64,000 bases of DNA from CAYPNF01 sp964411985 (GTDB taxonomy: Bacteria > Verrucomicrobiota > Verrucomicrobiia > Limisphaerales > J093): NCBI GenBank assembly GCA_964411985.1, contig CAYPNF010000026.1:1-64000 (forward strand). Reading direction: 5' to 3'. A model generated the notes under the pieces. The model ran no database searches. It was not told where the DNA came from and was given only the letters and a program-made list of their open reading frames with translations. Positions 44,176 through 52,771 of this stretch are shown here, piece after piece. The first letter of the stretch is position 1. Each line of letters opens with the position of its first letter. The translations under genes and the position numbers were made by a program.

Positions 44176-45348
44176 ATGAAGGTTCCTTACTACTTGCCAT
44201 CCCTCCTGGCTATCGCCGCTGCCAGTCTGCGTCTTGTCACCGGCGCTGACACGCAGCCCCTGCGCCTCTCCACTCCCGCTCGTGAAACAGACTCCGTGAC
44301 TCTCTCTTGGCAGGGCGGCACCGGACCGTGGGCCATGGAAACCTCGGAGGACCTCGTCCATTGGAGCACTCAAGGCGATCTCCTCGACAGCCCCAGCCGA
44401 CGGTTCACCAGCTACCGTAGTCACGCGTTTTATCGACTCATCGACCTGGATCCTCGGGACGAGATCGCAGAATGGTTCGGACTCCTCCAGACCGACCAGG
44501 GAGAATTCGGTGACCTGCTGGCTAGGCACCGCCTCAAAACCCGCTGGTGGGTGTTTTTGCCGAAGGGGGATCTGTCGAACGTGCCCGCCACTTTTTTCCG
44601 TCAACTCATCGTCTGTCCCCAGTTTCTTGAGGAAGGCCGGGTTGCCTCCTGGAGCGGATCCCTGGAATCGCTGACCGCTATCGCCACTCCCGGAAACGCC
44701 AAACGACTCACCGCCTCCTGGAGCCGCGGCACCGGCGCCTCCGCCCGGTCCTTCGTCCTCACCCTCGACTTTCCCTACAACGTCAACACCGTAAGAGCCA
44801 CCCGGCCGCTGTTGAGCGACCCGACGTATGCGTTGAAGTGCACCTATGCCACGCCACAACCCACCCTCGACGTGTTTAGCGAGGCCACGGGCACGACCAA
44901 TAGCGACAGCGCGGGTTTGGTCGAGGTGGCGCCCTCCTCCGGGTCTGACATGCCCTGGCTGAACCGAGACTTCACAGCCGTGGATCGGGGCGTACAAGTG
45001 AACTTGCGCTTTCGCGAAGGCCTTCCGCTCCTGCAAGGTTCTCCGCCGTTCATCTACAAGACGTTCCTGCTGGAGGAATGGAAGGCCCCCACCAGCGCGT
45101 CCGGCGGAAGCCTGCCGGCGTTCAGCACCGACAGCTATTTCGCCCGCACCGTGCTCCCGGGCCATCACAACTTCTTCCACAGCTTCCTGCTTGAGCCGGC
45201 TCTGGATCCCGCCCTCGGCGAGGACACTCGCGCTGCTCTGATTGCCGCCAACATCCGTTACCTCTACATCTTCCACGACAACGCCACTGGGACCGGCCCC
45301 GACGACATTCGCTACGTCGGCTTTGATGGCAGGCTTCGGGACCCGTGA
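44176..45348 (+). CDS. Secreted protein of unknown function
   Basis: A 390-residue protein beginning 1 nt after the preceding stop, so cotranscribed with the PEP-synthase-like protein. Signal peptide MKVPYYLPSLLAIAAASLRLVTGA, then a W...FYR-type module (SVTLSWQGGTGPWAMETSEDLVHW, SHAFYRLIDLDP) shared with its neighbour. The rest is unrecognised: RWWVFLPKGDLSNVPATFFRQL, LTASWSRGTGASARSFVLTL, VLPGHHNFFHSFLLEPALDP and NIRYLYIFHD. It may partner the upstream protein. No catalytic motif is evident. Confidence 0.65.
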   Translation: MKVPYYLPSLLAIAAASLRLVTGADTQPLRLSTPARETDSVTLSWQGGTGPWAMETSEDLVHWSTQGDLLDSPSRRFTSYRSHAFYRLIDLDPRDEIAEWFGLLQTDQGEFGDLLARHRLKTRWWVFLPKGDLSNVPATFFRQLIVCPQFLEEGRVASWSGSLESLTAIATPGNAKRLTASWSRGTGASARSFVLTLDFPYNVNTVRATRPLLSDPTYALKCTYATPQPTLDVFSEATGTTNSDSAGLVEVAPSSGSDMPWLNRDFTAVDRGVQVNLRFREGLPLLQGSPPFIYKTFLLEEWKAPTSASGGSLPAFSTDSYFARTVLPGHHNFFHSFLLEPALDPALGEDTRAALIAANIRYLYIFHDNATGTGPDDIRYVGFDGRLRDP

Positions 45349-45524
45349 GGGTTCGTGGAGGAGGGAAGCGCACTTTCCATTTCACGCGCTGGATTGTCAG
45401 GGAATCACTCGATGTCTTCCGACAGCGACTACGGAGTGGTCTTCAACTTTCTGATTCACCTTGAAATCGCTCCCTCTGCTCGCGCATCCTTGAACCCTAC
45501 AGCAAAGCATATGCCCATCGGTCT

Positions 45525-47021
45525 ATGACTACCAAGCCCACCGTCTGGCAGCAGGTCCGCGGACTCCGGCCCAATTTTTGGATCGCGAACTGGATGGAGG
45601 CCAACGAGCGGCTCGCCTTCTACGGCGCTCGTTCGATCCTGCCCCTTTACATGGTCTACGCCGTGTCCCAGGGCGGCATGGGCCTGAGCTATTCGGAGAA
45701 GGGTAACATTTACGCCATCTGGGCACTCGTCCAGTGCCTGGTCCCCATGGTTTCGGGCGGGTTTACCGATCAGTACGGTTACAAGAAGAGCCTCTACGTG
45801 GCTTTCGCCACCAACGTTCTGGGCTATTCGCTCTTCGCCTTCGCGCACGGCTACTGGGGTGCCCTGTGCGCGGCCTGCCTGGTCGGGTTGGGCACGGCCA
45901 TTTTCAAGCCTCCCGTTCAGGGCACCATCGCCAAAGCCTCCACCCAGGACAACAGTTCCATCGCCTGGGGCATTTTCTATTGGATGGTCAACGTGGGGGG
46001 ATTCCTGGCGCCGATGCTCGCCGCCACCCTGCGGGGCCAGACGAATTTTCAGTTGGTCCTACTTTGCGCCGCAGGGGTGACCGCGTTCAACTTCGTGCCG
46101 GCTCTCCTATTCTACCGGGAACCGGAGAAGTCTCCCAACGCCAAGCCCAAGACCATAGCCCAAACGTTCCTGGACACCATGACCACCCTGAAGGACAAGA
46201 ATTTCCTGATCTTCTTGGCCATCTTCAGCGGGTTCTGGTTCATGTTCATGCAACTCTGGGACCTGCTGCCCAATTTCCTCGACGAATGGGTGGTGTCGAG
46301 AGATGTGGCCCCCTACTTTGCGATGCTGAGCCAGAGCTACATCTTGCCCAACGGCTATGTCAAACCAGAGATGCTTATCAACATCGATTCCGCCGCGATC
46401 ATCGCGCTGATGATCCCGATTTCGTGGTTGACCGGTAAGTTTCACCCGATGGTTGCCTTGATCGGGGGTATGCTCATCTCCGTCGTTGCTTTCGTGGGCT
46501 GCGGCGCCACGACCGCGGGTTGGGTGGCAGCGTTGTCGATCTTTGTCTTCGCCGTGGGCGAAATGATGTGCAGCCCGAAGTTCTCCGAATACATCGGCCT
46601 GACGGCTCCCGCTGAGAAGAAAGCGCTCTACATGGGCTACTCCAACATCCCGTTCGCGGTAGGCTGGGGGCTGGGGAACCTCATCTCCGGTTACCTCTAC
46701 GAGAGCCTGGGCAGCCGAATCAACTTTGCCCGGCAGTACCTGGTGGAGACGGCGGGCATGGCGATGGACCAGGTTAAGGCCCTGCCTTCCGAGAAGGTCA
46801 TGGAGATCATGGCCGCTTCCCTCAACGGTGGCAAGGGTGGGACGGTCGAGGAGGCGACGCGCCTCCTTTGGCAGGCGCACCATCCCTGGTTGGTCTGGGT
46901 CATCTTGGGAGGGGTGGGCCTGGCGGCCACCCTGGCCATGGTGGCCTATTACCAGCGGACCAAGGAACGCGGCATCTCCTCATCCGTCCCGGAAGCCGCC
47001 TCTCCCGAGCCAGTGGCTTGA
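45525..47021 (+). CDS. POT/PTR2-family proton-dependent peptide transporter
   Basis: A 498-residue MFS protein with about twelve to fourteen hydrophobic helices. TM1 has the POT signature in relaxed form (NWMEANERLAFYGARSILPLY, compare ExxERFxYY). The second signature is present as WGIFYWMVNVGGFLAP. The family imports di- and tripeptides with protons. The first acidic and Arg residues (E-x-x-E-R) needed for proton coupling are kept. It precedes a tricorn-type protease gene by 69 nt, which fits a peptide-scavenging role, though cotranscription is unproved. Confidence 0.87.
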   Translation: MTTKPTVWQQVRGLRPNFWIANWMEANERLAFYGARSILPLYMVYAVSQGGMGLSYSEKGNIYAIWALVQCLVPMVSGGFTDQYGYKKSLYVAFATNVLGYSLFAFAHGYWGALCAACLVGLGTAIFKPPVQGTIAKASTQDNSSIAWGIFYWMVNVGGFLAPMLAATLRGQTNFQLVLLCAAGVTAFNFVPALLFYREPEKSPNAKPKTIAQTFLDTMTTLKDKNFLIFLAIFSGFWFMFMQLWDLLPNFLDEWVVSRDVAPYFAMLSQSYILPNGYVKPEMLINIDSAAIIALMIPISWLTGKFHPMVALIGGMLISVVAFVGCGATTAGWVAALSIFVFAVGEMMCSPKFSEYIGLTAPAEKKALYMGYSNIPFAVGWGLGNLISGYLYESLGSRINFARQYLVETAGMAMDQVKALPSEKVMEIMAASLNGGKGGTVEEATRLLWQAHHPWLVWVILGGVGLAATLAMVAYYQRTKERGISSSVPEAASPEPVA

Positions 47022-47090
47022 AACGAACCGACGCGCTCCTCTCTCCTTTGGGACTGGAATTCCCGTAAGGTTGAGGGCAGACTCCCCTCC

Positions 47091-50000
47091 ATGTTGCGCC
47101 AAGCACTGGTACGATATTCCTTCGGCTCGGCCCTAGCGGTCGGGCTTTTCTCAGCCACTGGGCTCTCTTTGCTCTCCCCCTGCCAAGCGGCAGAGGATTC
47201 CAGCCCGCACCGAATCGACGCACGGATGATGCGGCAGCCGGACGTTTCCGGCACTCAGATTGCCTTTGTGCACGCAGGCGATATCTGGGTGGTACCGCGC
47301 AGCGGCGGACAGGCGGTACGGCTGAGCTCGCCCCGGGGTGAGGAGTCCTTTCCACGATTCTCCCCAGACGGCACGTTGCTGGCCTTTAGCGGGAACTATG
47401 ATGGCAACCAGGACGTCTACTTGATGCCGGTGACAGGTGGCGTGCCCAAGAGGTTGACTCATCACGGCTCCCCGGATCGGGTCGTGGGATGGTATCCGGA
47501 CGGCAAGCACATCCTTTTTGCCAGCTCGAGAACCAGCTACAAAGATCGCTTCAATCAGCTGTGGAAAGTCTCGGTGGAGGGCGGGTTGCCCGAAAAGTTG
47601 CCGGTGCCCTACGGTGAATTTGGTGCGATTTCCCCCGATGGTAAGACACTCGCCTTCACCACCATCAGTGTCGATTTCCGAACCTGGAAACGGTACCGGG
47701 GTGGGATGAACCCCGACATCTGGCTCTTCCAGCTGGAGGACCTGACCGCCAAGTGCATCGCGAAATCGGACGCTTCGGAGAGCCAACCCATGTGGCACGG
47801 CTCCACGCTCTATTTCCTTTCCGATCGGGATGAGAACAAACGGGCCAATATCTGGGCATACGACACCCGCAAAGACCAGTTGCGCCAGGTGACGCATTTC
47901 AAGGAGTACGACGTTCAGTTTCCGAGCATCGGGCCCAAGGAAATCGTCTTTGAGAATGCCGGACATCTCTACTTGCTGGATTGCGATTCAGAAAAGCACC
48001 GGGAGGTCACGGTTCAGGTTGTAACCGACCAAGTGACCCTGAAACCCCAGCTTAAGAATGTCTCCAGCCTCATCCAATTCGCCTCAGTATCTCCCAGTGG
48101 AAAGAGGGCTTTGTTTCAAGCGCGCGGCGACATCTTTTCCGTGCCGGCGGAGCATGGGATTGTGCGCAATCTGACCCGAACGACCGGGGTGGCGGAGCGA
48201 TACCCGGTCTGGTCGCCCGATGGCAAGCTGATCGCCTGTTTCAGCGATCGCATCGGCGAATACGAGTTGAGCTTGCGGAATGCCGATGGGACCGGGAGCG
48301 AGGAGGTCTTGACCAAGCTTGGCCCGGGTTACCGCTACAAGCCCCAATGGTCGCCCGACAGCAAGAAGATCGTGTGGATTGACCAGGCCATGCAGATCTC
48401 GGTTTATGACTTCGACACCAAGACCAACCGGGTGATCGACAAACAGCTCTGGTTCTATCACGAAAACCTGGATTCCTTTGCCGTGAGTTGGTCGGCGGAC
48501 AGCCGTTGGATTGCCTACGCGGGAGACCTGGACACTCGCAACAGCGCGATCATCCTTTACGACTACAAAGAGGGCAAACGCCACCAGGCCACTTCTGGGT
48601 TCTACAACGACGACAGCCCGGTCTTCGATCCCGAGGGCAAGTACCTGTACTACCGCACGGGGAGGACCATGAATCCCTTGTACAGCGAGTTGGATGACAC
48701 GAGTTGGATCTATGCCAATAGCGCTCAACTCGCTTTGGTGACGCTCAAGAAAGACACGGTCTCGCCCCTGGCACCCCGGAATGACGAAGAGGGCGACAAG
48801 AAGAAAGAGACCGACAAGGACAAGAAAAAGGACGAAGCCAAGCCGGACGCTGACAAGAAAGAAGAGAGCAAACCGGCCGCCGAAGCTGGCAAAGAAAAGG
48901 CGTCCGAGGGCAAAGAGGAAAAGAAAGAGGACAAAAAGGAAGAGAAACCCAAGGCGGTGGAGATCGACCTGGATGGATTTGAGACTCGCGGAATTCTCCT
49001 TCCTCCCAAGGCCGGTCGTTACGACAACCTGGTGGCGGTGAGCGGCAAGCTGCTCTTCCGCAGAGTGGCCCGGCTGGGAACGGTGGAGGAGCGCAATCCG
49101 GTGATGCTTTTCGACTTCGAGAAACGCGAAGAGAAGACCGTGCTGGAGGATGTGGATTCAATCGAGTTGTCTGCGAACCGGGAAAAACTCCTGGCACGGA
49201 AAGACGGCAACTACGCGATCGTGGAGCCCAAGGAAGGACAGAAGATGGATAAGAAACTGGAGACAGGATCCTTCGAGGCCAGCGTGGATCCCCGCGCCGA
49301 ATGGAGGCAAATCTTCAATGACGTTTGGAGACTGGAACGGGACTACTTCTACGACCCCGGTCTGCACGGCGTGGATTGGGTGGCCTTGCGGGATCGGTAT
49401 CTGAAGATGCTCCAGGATTCCGTGACGCGCTGGGACGTGAACTATGTTTTGGGTGAACTGATCGCGGAACTGAACTCCTCCCACGCCTACCGGGGTGGTG
49501 GTGATGTTGAGAGTGCTCCTACGCGTCCGGTTGGGTATTTGGGAGTGGACTACGCACTCGAAGATGGAGCCTATTGCATCAAGAAGATCATCGAAGGCGC
49601 CGCTTGGGATCTGGAGGTTCGTTCTCCGCTTCGGCAGCCGGGGATCGATGTCAAAGAAGGCGAGTACCTCCTGGCGGTGAATGGGGATCCGGTCGATACC
49701 AGCAAAGATCCCTGGGCAGCGTTTGAGGGGCTGGCAGACAAGCCAGTCCTTTTGACGGTGAACAACAAACCGAGCCGCGAGGGTGCTCGAGACGTATTGG
49801 TACAGACCTTGAGCAGCGAGGCCCGGCTCCGTCACTTGGCCTGGATCGAAAGCAACCGCAAACGAGTCGATGCCGCGAGCCAGGGGCGGATTGGGTATGT
49901 CTACGTGCCCGATACCGGCCAAAACGGGCAAAATGAATTAGTGCGCCAGTGGCGAGGACAGGTGAGCAAGGAGGGCTTGGTCATCGACGAGCGGTTCAAC

Positions 50001-50492
50001 AGCGGTGGGCAAATTCCTGATCGCTTCATCGAGATGCTGAACCGGCCGCTCCGCAACTACTGGGGCGTGAGAGATGGCCGCGACTGGTCCTGGCCACCTC
50101 TGAGTGTAACCGGACCCAAGGCCATGCTCATGAACGGCTGGAGCGGTTCGGGAGGCGACTGCTTCCCTTACTACTTCAAACAGTCCAACCTTGGGCCGCT
50201 GATCGGGACCCGGACCTGGGGCGGGCTGATCGGCATGACCGGATCCCCCCCGCTCATCGACGGCGGGAACGTGACGGTGCCCACCTTTGGCATTTACGAT
50301 CTGAAAGGAGAGTGGATCATTGAAGGGCACGGTGTGGATCCGGATATCGAAGTGATCGATGATCCGGGCGTGATGGCCAAAGGCGTGGATCCGCAGTTGG
50401 AAAAAGCCATTGCGGAAGTGATGCGCCAACTGGAAGCGAAACCGGCTGCCAAGGTCAAACGCGCACCGTATCCCAAGCGATCCGGTTTCTAG
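47091..50492 (+). CDS. Tricorn-type S41 protease, exported
   Basis: A 1133-residue protein. The N-terminal signal peptide (RYSFGSALAVGLFSATGLSLL) is followed by a long WD40/TolB-like propeller region (HAGDIWVVPRSGGQAVRLS, RFSPDGTLLAFSGNYDGNQD and others, about 45-555). A highly charged Lys/Glu/Asp linker (about 565-625, e.g. DKKKETDKDKKKDE) comes next, then a C1/PDZ region and the S41 catalytic core. A Ser-His pair is seen in ELNSSHAY (S797, H798), and the likely nucleophile is S1020 in NGWSGSGGD. In archaeal tricorn the nucleophile is followed by an Asp that sets specificity; here Gly follows. It should degrade peptides in the periplasm, perhaps feeding the POT transporter upstream. Confidence 0.88.
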   Translation: MLRQALVRYSFGSALAVGLFSATGLSLLSPCQAAEDSSPHRIDARMMRQPDVSGTQIAFVHAGDIWVVPRSGGQAVRLSSPRGEESFPRFSPDGTLLAFSGNYDGNQDVYLMPVTGGVPKRLTHHGSPDRVVGWYPDGKHILFASSRTSYKDRFNQLWKVSVEGGLPEKLPVPYGEFGAISPDGKTLAFTTISVDFRTWKRYRGGMNPDIWLFQLEDLTAKCIAKSDASESQPMWHGSTLYFLSDRDENKRANIWAYDTRKDQLRQVTHFKEYDVQFPSIGPKEIVFENAGHLYLLDCDSEKHREVTVQVVTDQVTLKPQLKNVSSLIQFASVSPSGKRALFQARGDIFSVPAEHGIVRNLTRTTGVAERYPVWSPDGKLIACFSDRIGEYELSLRNADGTGSEEVLTKLGPGYRYKPQWSPDSKKIVWIDQAMQISVYDFDTKTNRVIDKQLWFYHENLDSFAVSWSADSRWIAYAGDLDTRNSAIILYDYKEGKRHQATSGFYNDDSPVFDPEGKYLYYRTGRTMNPLYSELDDTSWIYANSAQLALVTLKKDTVSPLAPRNDEEGDKKKETDKDKKKDEAKPDADKKEESKPAAEAGKEKASEGKEEKKEDKKEEKPKAVEIDLDGFETRGILLPPKAGRYDNLVAVSGKLLFRRVARLGTVEERNPVMLFDFEKREEKTVLEDVDSIELSANREKLLARKDGNYAIVEPKEGQKMDKKLETGSFEASVDPRAEWRQIFNDVWRLERDYFYDPGLHGVDWVALRDRYLKMLQDSVTRWDVNYVLGELIAELNSSHAYRGGGDVESAPTRPVGYLGVDYALEDGAYCIKKIIEGAAWDLEVRSPLRQPGIDVKEGEYLLAVNGDPVDTSKDPWAAFEGLADKPVLLTVNNKPSREGARDVLVQTLSSEARLRHLAWIESNRKRVDAASQGRIGYVYVPDTGQNGQNELVRQWRGQVSKEGLVIDERFNSGGQIPDRFIEMLNRPLRNYWGVRDGRDWSWPPLSVTGPKAMLMNGWSGSGGDCFPYYFKQSNLGPLIGTRTWGGLIGMTGSPPLIDGGNVTVPTFGIYDLKGEWIIEGHGVDPDIEVIDDPGVMAKGVDPQLEKAIAEVMRQLEAKPAAKVKRAPYPKRSGF

Positions 50493-50510
50493 CCAACTTT
50501 TCCACCGGGT

Positions 50511-50540
50511 ACAGGGCCGCGCTGGGTGCGGCCCTGTTTG
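50511..50540 (+). terminator. GC-rich hairpin between tricorn and GHL10-like genes
   Basis: acagggccgc (50511-50520) pairs perfectly with gcggccctgt (50528-50537) around a 7-base loop, followed by ttg. It lies only 6 bases before the next ATG (50544). It may be a terminator of the protease gene or a 5' structure limiting translation of the next gene. Confidence 0.5.
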
Positions 50541-50543
50541 CAT

Positions 50544-52040
50544 ATGCGGAAGAAGTCCCAACTGGTCGGCCTCATTCGCTGGCTCTGTCTCGCCCCGCTG
50601 ATGGCCTGCGCACTGGCGGATCCGGCGCCGGAGATCCGGGCCTGGTGGGTGGATGCATTCCATCCCGGGTTCAAGAGCCCCGAGGAGATCCGGGTATTGG
50701 TGAAGGAAGCACGGGCCGCTCATCTGAACACCCTGCTGGTCCAGGTGCGAAAGCGAGGCGACGCCTATTACCAGAGCCAGCGTGTTCCACGAGCAGAAGA
50801 CATCGCAGTGGGCTTTGACCCTTTGTTGGAACTTCTGCGCCAAACCAGGTCGGGAAGTCCGCGTCTGGAGGTCCATGCCTGGATGGTACTCTATCCCATT
50901 TGGAACAGCCGCACCAACCTTCCTTCCTCGCCGGACCACGTTTTTAGAGCGCATCCCGAATGGCTCTCATGTGACACGAATCACCTGACCTGGGATGGGT
51001 CCAATCATGCACTTGATCCTGGTCACCCAGGTGTGCAACAGCATCTTCGGGAGGTCATCATGGAATTGGCCGCCAATTATCCGGTGGACGGCATCCATCT
51101 CGACTACGCTCGGTATTCCCGGCGCGAGTGGGGCTACAACTCAGCGAGCTTGGAGCGTTTCCGAAAACGGTTTGGGCGAACCGAAGATCCAGTCCCGGAC
51201 GACCCCGATTGGTGCCAGTTCCGCCGGGATCAGGTGACCTCCATGGTGCGGCGCCTTTACCTCTCTTTGGCCGAATTGCGCCCGGAAATCAAGTTGTCCG
51301 CCGCAACCATCTGTTTTGCCCCGGGGCCGGCCAGCACGTCGGAATGGACAAAGTCGGCGGCCTATGGCGACAAATTTCAGGACTGGCGCGCATGGCTGGA
51401 GGAAGGGATCCTTGATTTGAATGTGCCGATGGCCTACTTCGCCCAGGCGCCGCACGGGGAAGCTTGGCGGCGATGGTCCGCCTTTGCCAAGCTGCAGAGG
51501 TACGATCGGCAGATGGCTTTGGGCCTGGGAGCTTACACCAATTCGCTCGAGGGCACGGTGGTGCAGATTCGCAGCGCCCGTCGCCCCTTTGGCCCCGCAG
51601 CAGGAGCGGACGGTTTCTCGCTCTACTCTTATCACCAGAGTTCCCTCAAGCCGATGAAGCGTAGCGACTGGATCCAAAGGCTGACTCGCAGCAAAGGTGC
51701 CGCAGTGGCCCCGGTGCTCGCATCGGTCGTTGACGTTCCTCCCATGCCCTGGAAAGGATCGCGTTCCATAGGTCTGCTGCGAGGCGAGGTGATGGATTTG
51801 GGCTCGACCAACGCTGTGGACGGGCTGCACGTAATTCTGCGGGGGCCAGCGGAACGTTCCACGCATACCGATGCCGCTGGCTACTTCGGATTCGCTAAGC
51901 TTCCTCCCGGAAGCTATGAGGTGCGCGTGGAGAGCCCCTCTGGCGACCTCGGCCATGGGAAGGCCGAGGTGCTCGGCGGCCGCGTAGCCACGGTCCATTG
52001 GAACCTCCCACCCACCCACTCACAGGAACAGCAGCCATGA
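50544..52040 (+). CDS. Secreted GHL10-type putative glycoside hydrolase with C-terminal regulatory-like domain
   Basis: A 498-residue exported protein (signal LVGLIRWLCLAPLMACALA). The body matches the glycosyl hydrolase-like 10 (DUF187/YddW) family: EIRAWWVDAFHPGFKSPEEI, LLVQVRKRGDAYYQSQ, HAWMVLYPIW, and DGIHLDYARYSRREWGYN, in which the Asp of HLDYAR is a conserved active-site residue. The C-terminus (about 415-498) resembles a carboxypeptidase-regulatory or CNA-B-like beta domain (HVILRGPAERSTHTDAAGYF, FAKLPPGSYEVRVES). The stop overlaps the ATG of the ABC ATPase gene (52037), so all three downstream genes may be one transcript. Confidence 0.83.
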   Translation: MRKKSQLVGLIRWLCLAPLMACALADPAPEIRAWWVDAFHPGFKSPEEIRVLVKEARAAHLNTLLVQVRKRGDAYYQSQRVPRAEDIAVGFDPLLELLRQTRSGSPRLEVHAWMVLYPIWNSRTNLPSSPDHVFRAHPEWLSCDTNHLTWDGSNHALDPGHPGVQQHLREVIMELAANYPVDGIHLDYARYSRREWGYNSASLERFRKRFGRTEDPVPDDPDWCQFRRDQVTSMVRRLYLSLAELRPEIKLSAATICFAPGPASTSEWTKSAAYGDKFQDWRAWLEEGILDLNVPMAYFAQAPHGEAWRRWSAFAKLQRYDRQMALGLGAYTNSLEGTVVQIRSARRPFGPAAGADGFSLYSYHQSSLKPMKRSDWIQRLTRSKGAAVAPVLASVVDVPPMPWKGSRSIGLLRGEVMDLGSTNAVDGLHVILRGPAERSTHTDAAGYFGFAKLPPGSYEVRVESPSGDLGHGKAEVLGGRVATVHWNLPPTHSQEQQP

Positions 52041-52771
52041 GAATCGAAGTGCGAAACCTGGAAAAATCGTACGAGTCCGTACGAGCTCTGGACCATGTCT
52101 CACTTCAGATTGAGCCAGGACAGATTGTGAGTCTGCTGGGACCAAACGGAGCGGGGAAGACGACTCTGCTGCGCTGCTTGTGTGGCATGGTTGCACCGGA
52201 CCAGGGTGGAGTTTACATGGATGAACGGGAGTTTCGGCGCGACCAGATGGATCTGCGACGGCGGATGTTCATTCTCCCTGAAGTCCCTTTTCAGTTCTGG
52301 GACCAATCGATCTTGCGGAATATCGCGATCGTGCTGCGCTTGTACGATGCCGATTCGGAAGGAGCGGAAACTCGGGTCGTGGAACTTTTGCGGGAATTCG
52401 ATCTTCTGCCGCTGGCCCTGCGGCCTGTTGGGTCGCTCTCCCGTGGGCAGGCGTACAAGGCCGGCCTGGTGGCCCTGTTGGCTGCAGACAGGGAACTATG
52501 GCTCTTGGATGAGCCGTTTGCGTCTGGGATGGATCCTCTGGGGATTGACGCTTTCAAGCAACGGGCGGTGGAGGCCGCAAGCCGAGGTCGTACGATCTTT
52601 TATTCCACCCAAATCCTGGACATTGCCGAGCGCTTTTCGGATCGGGTCTGTGTGATCCACAAAGGGGGGGTACGAGCTTTCGACCGGCTGGAGGCCTTGC
52701 GTGAGCGTGCTCAGGACAAAGACAATGTGCTGGGGGAGATGTTCCGCCAGTTGCGCGAGGGAAACCGATGA
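52037..52771 (+). CDS. ABC transporter ATP-binding protein
   Basis: A 244-residue ATPase: Walker A GPNGAGKTT, Q-loop-like region FILPEVPFQFWDQS, signature LSRGQ (variant of LSGGQ) in VGSLSRGQAYKAGL, Walker B LWLLDEPFASGMDP, and a switch segment TIFYSTQILDIAER where Gln replaces the usual His (STQ rather than STH). It is translationally coupled to both neighbours (ATGA overlaps at 52037 and 52768). The loss of the switch His may slow hydrolysis. With the large membrane partner it forms an ABC-2-type transporter of unknown substrate. Confidence 0.9.
   Translation: MRIEVRNLEKSYESVRALDHVSLQIEPGQIVSLLGPNGAGKTTLLRCLCGMVAPDQGGVYMDEREFRRDQMDLRRRMFILPEVPFQFWDQSILRNIAIVLRLYDADSEGAETRVVELLREFDLLPLALRPVGSLSRGQAYKAGLVALLAADRELWLLDEPFASGMDPLGIDAFKQRAVEAASRGRTIFYSTQILDIAERFSDRVCVIHKGGVRAFDRLEALRERAQDKDNVLGEMFRQLREGNR

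Noticed and set aside
44086..45276. 396-codon minus-strand frame
   Set aside because: It is antisense to a secreted protein gene with a proper signal peptide and tight spacing to its neighbour.
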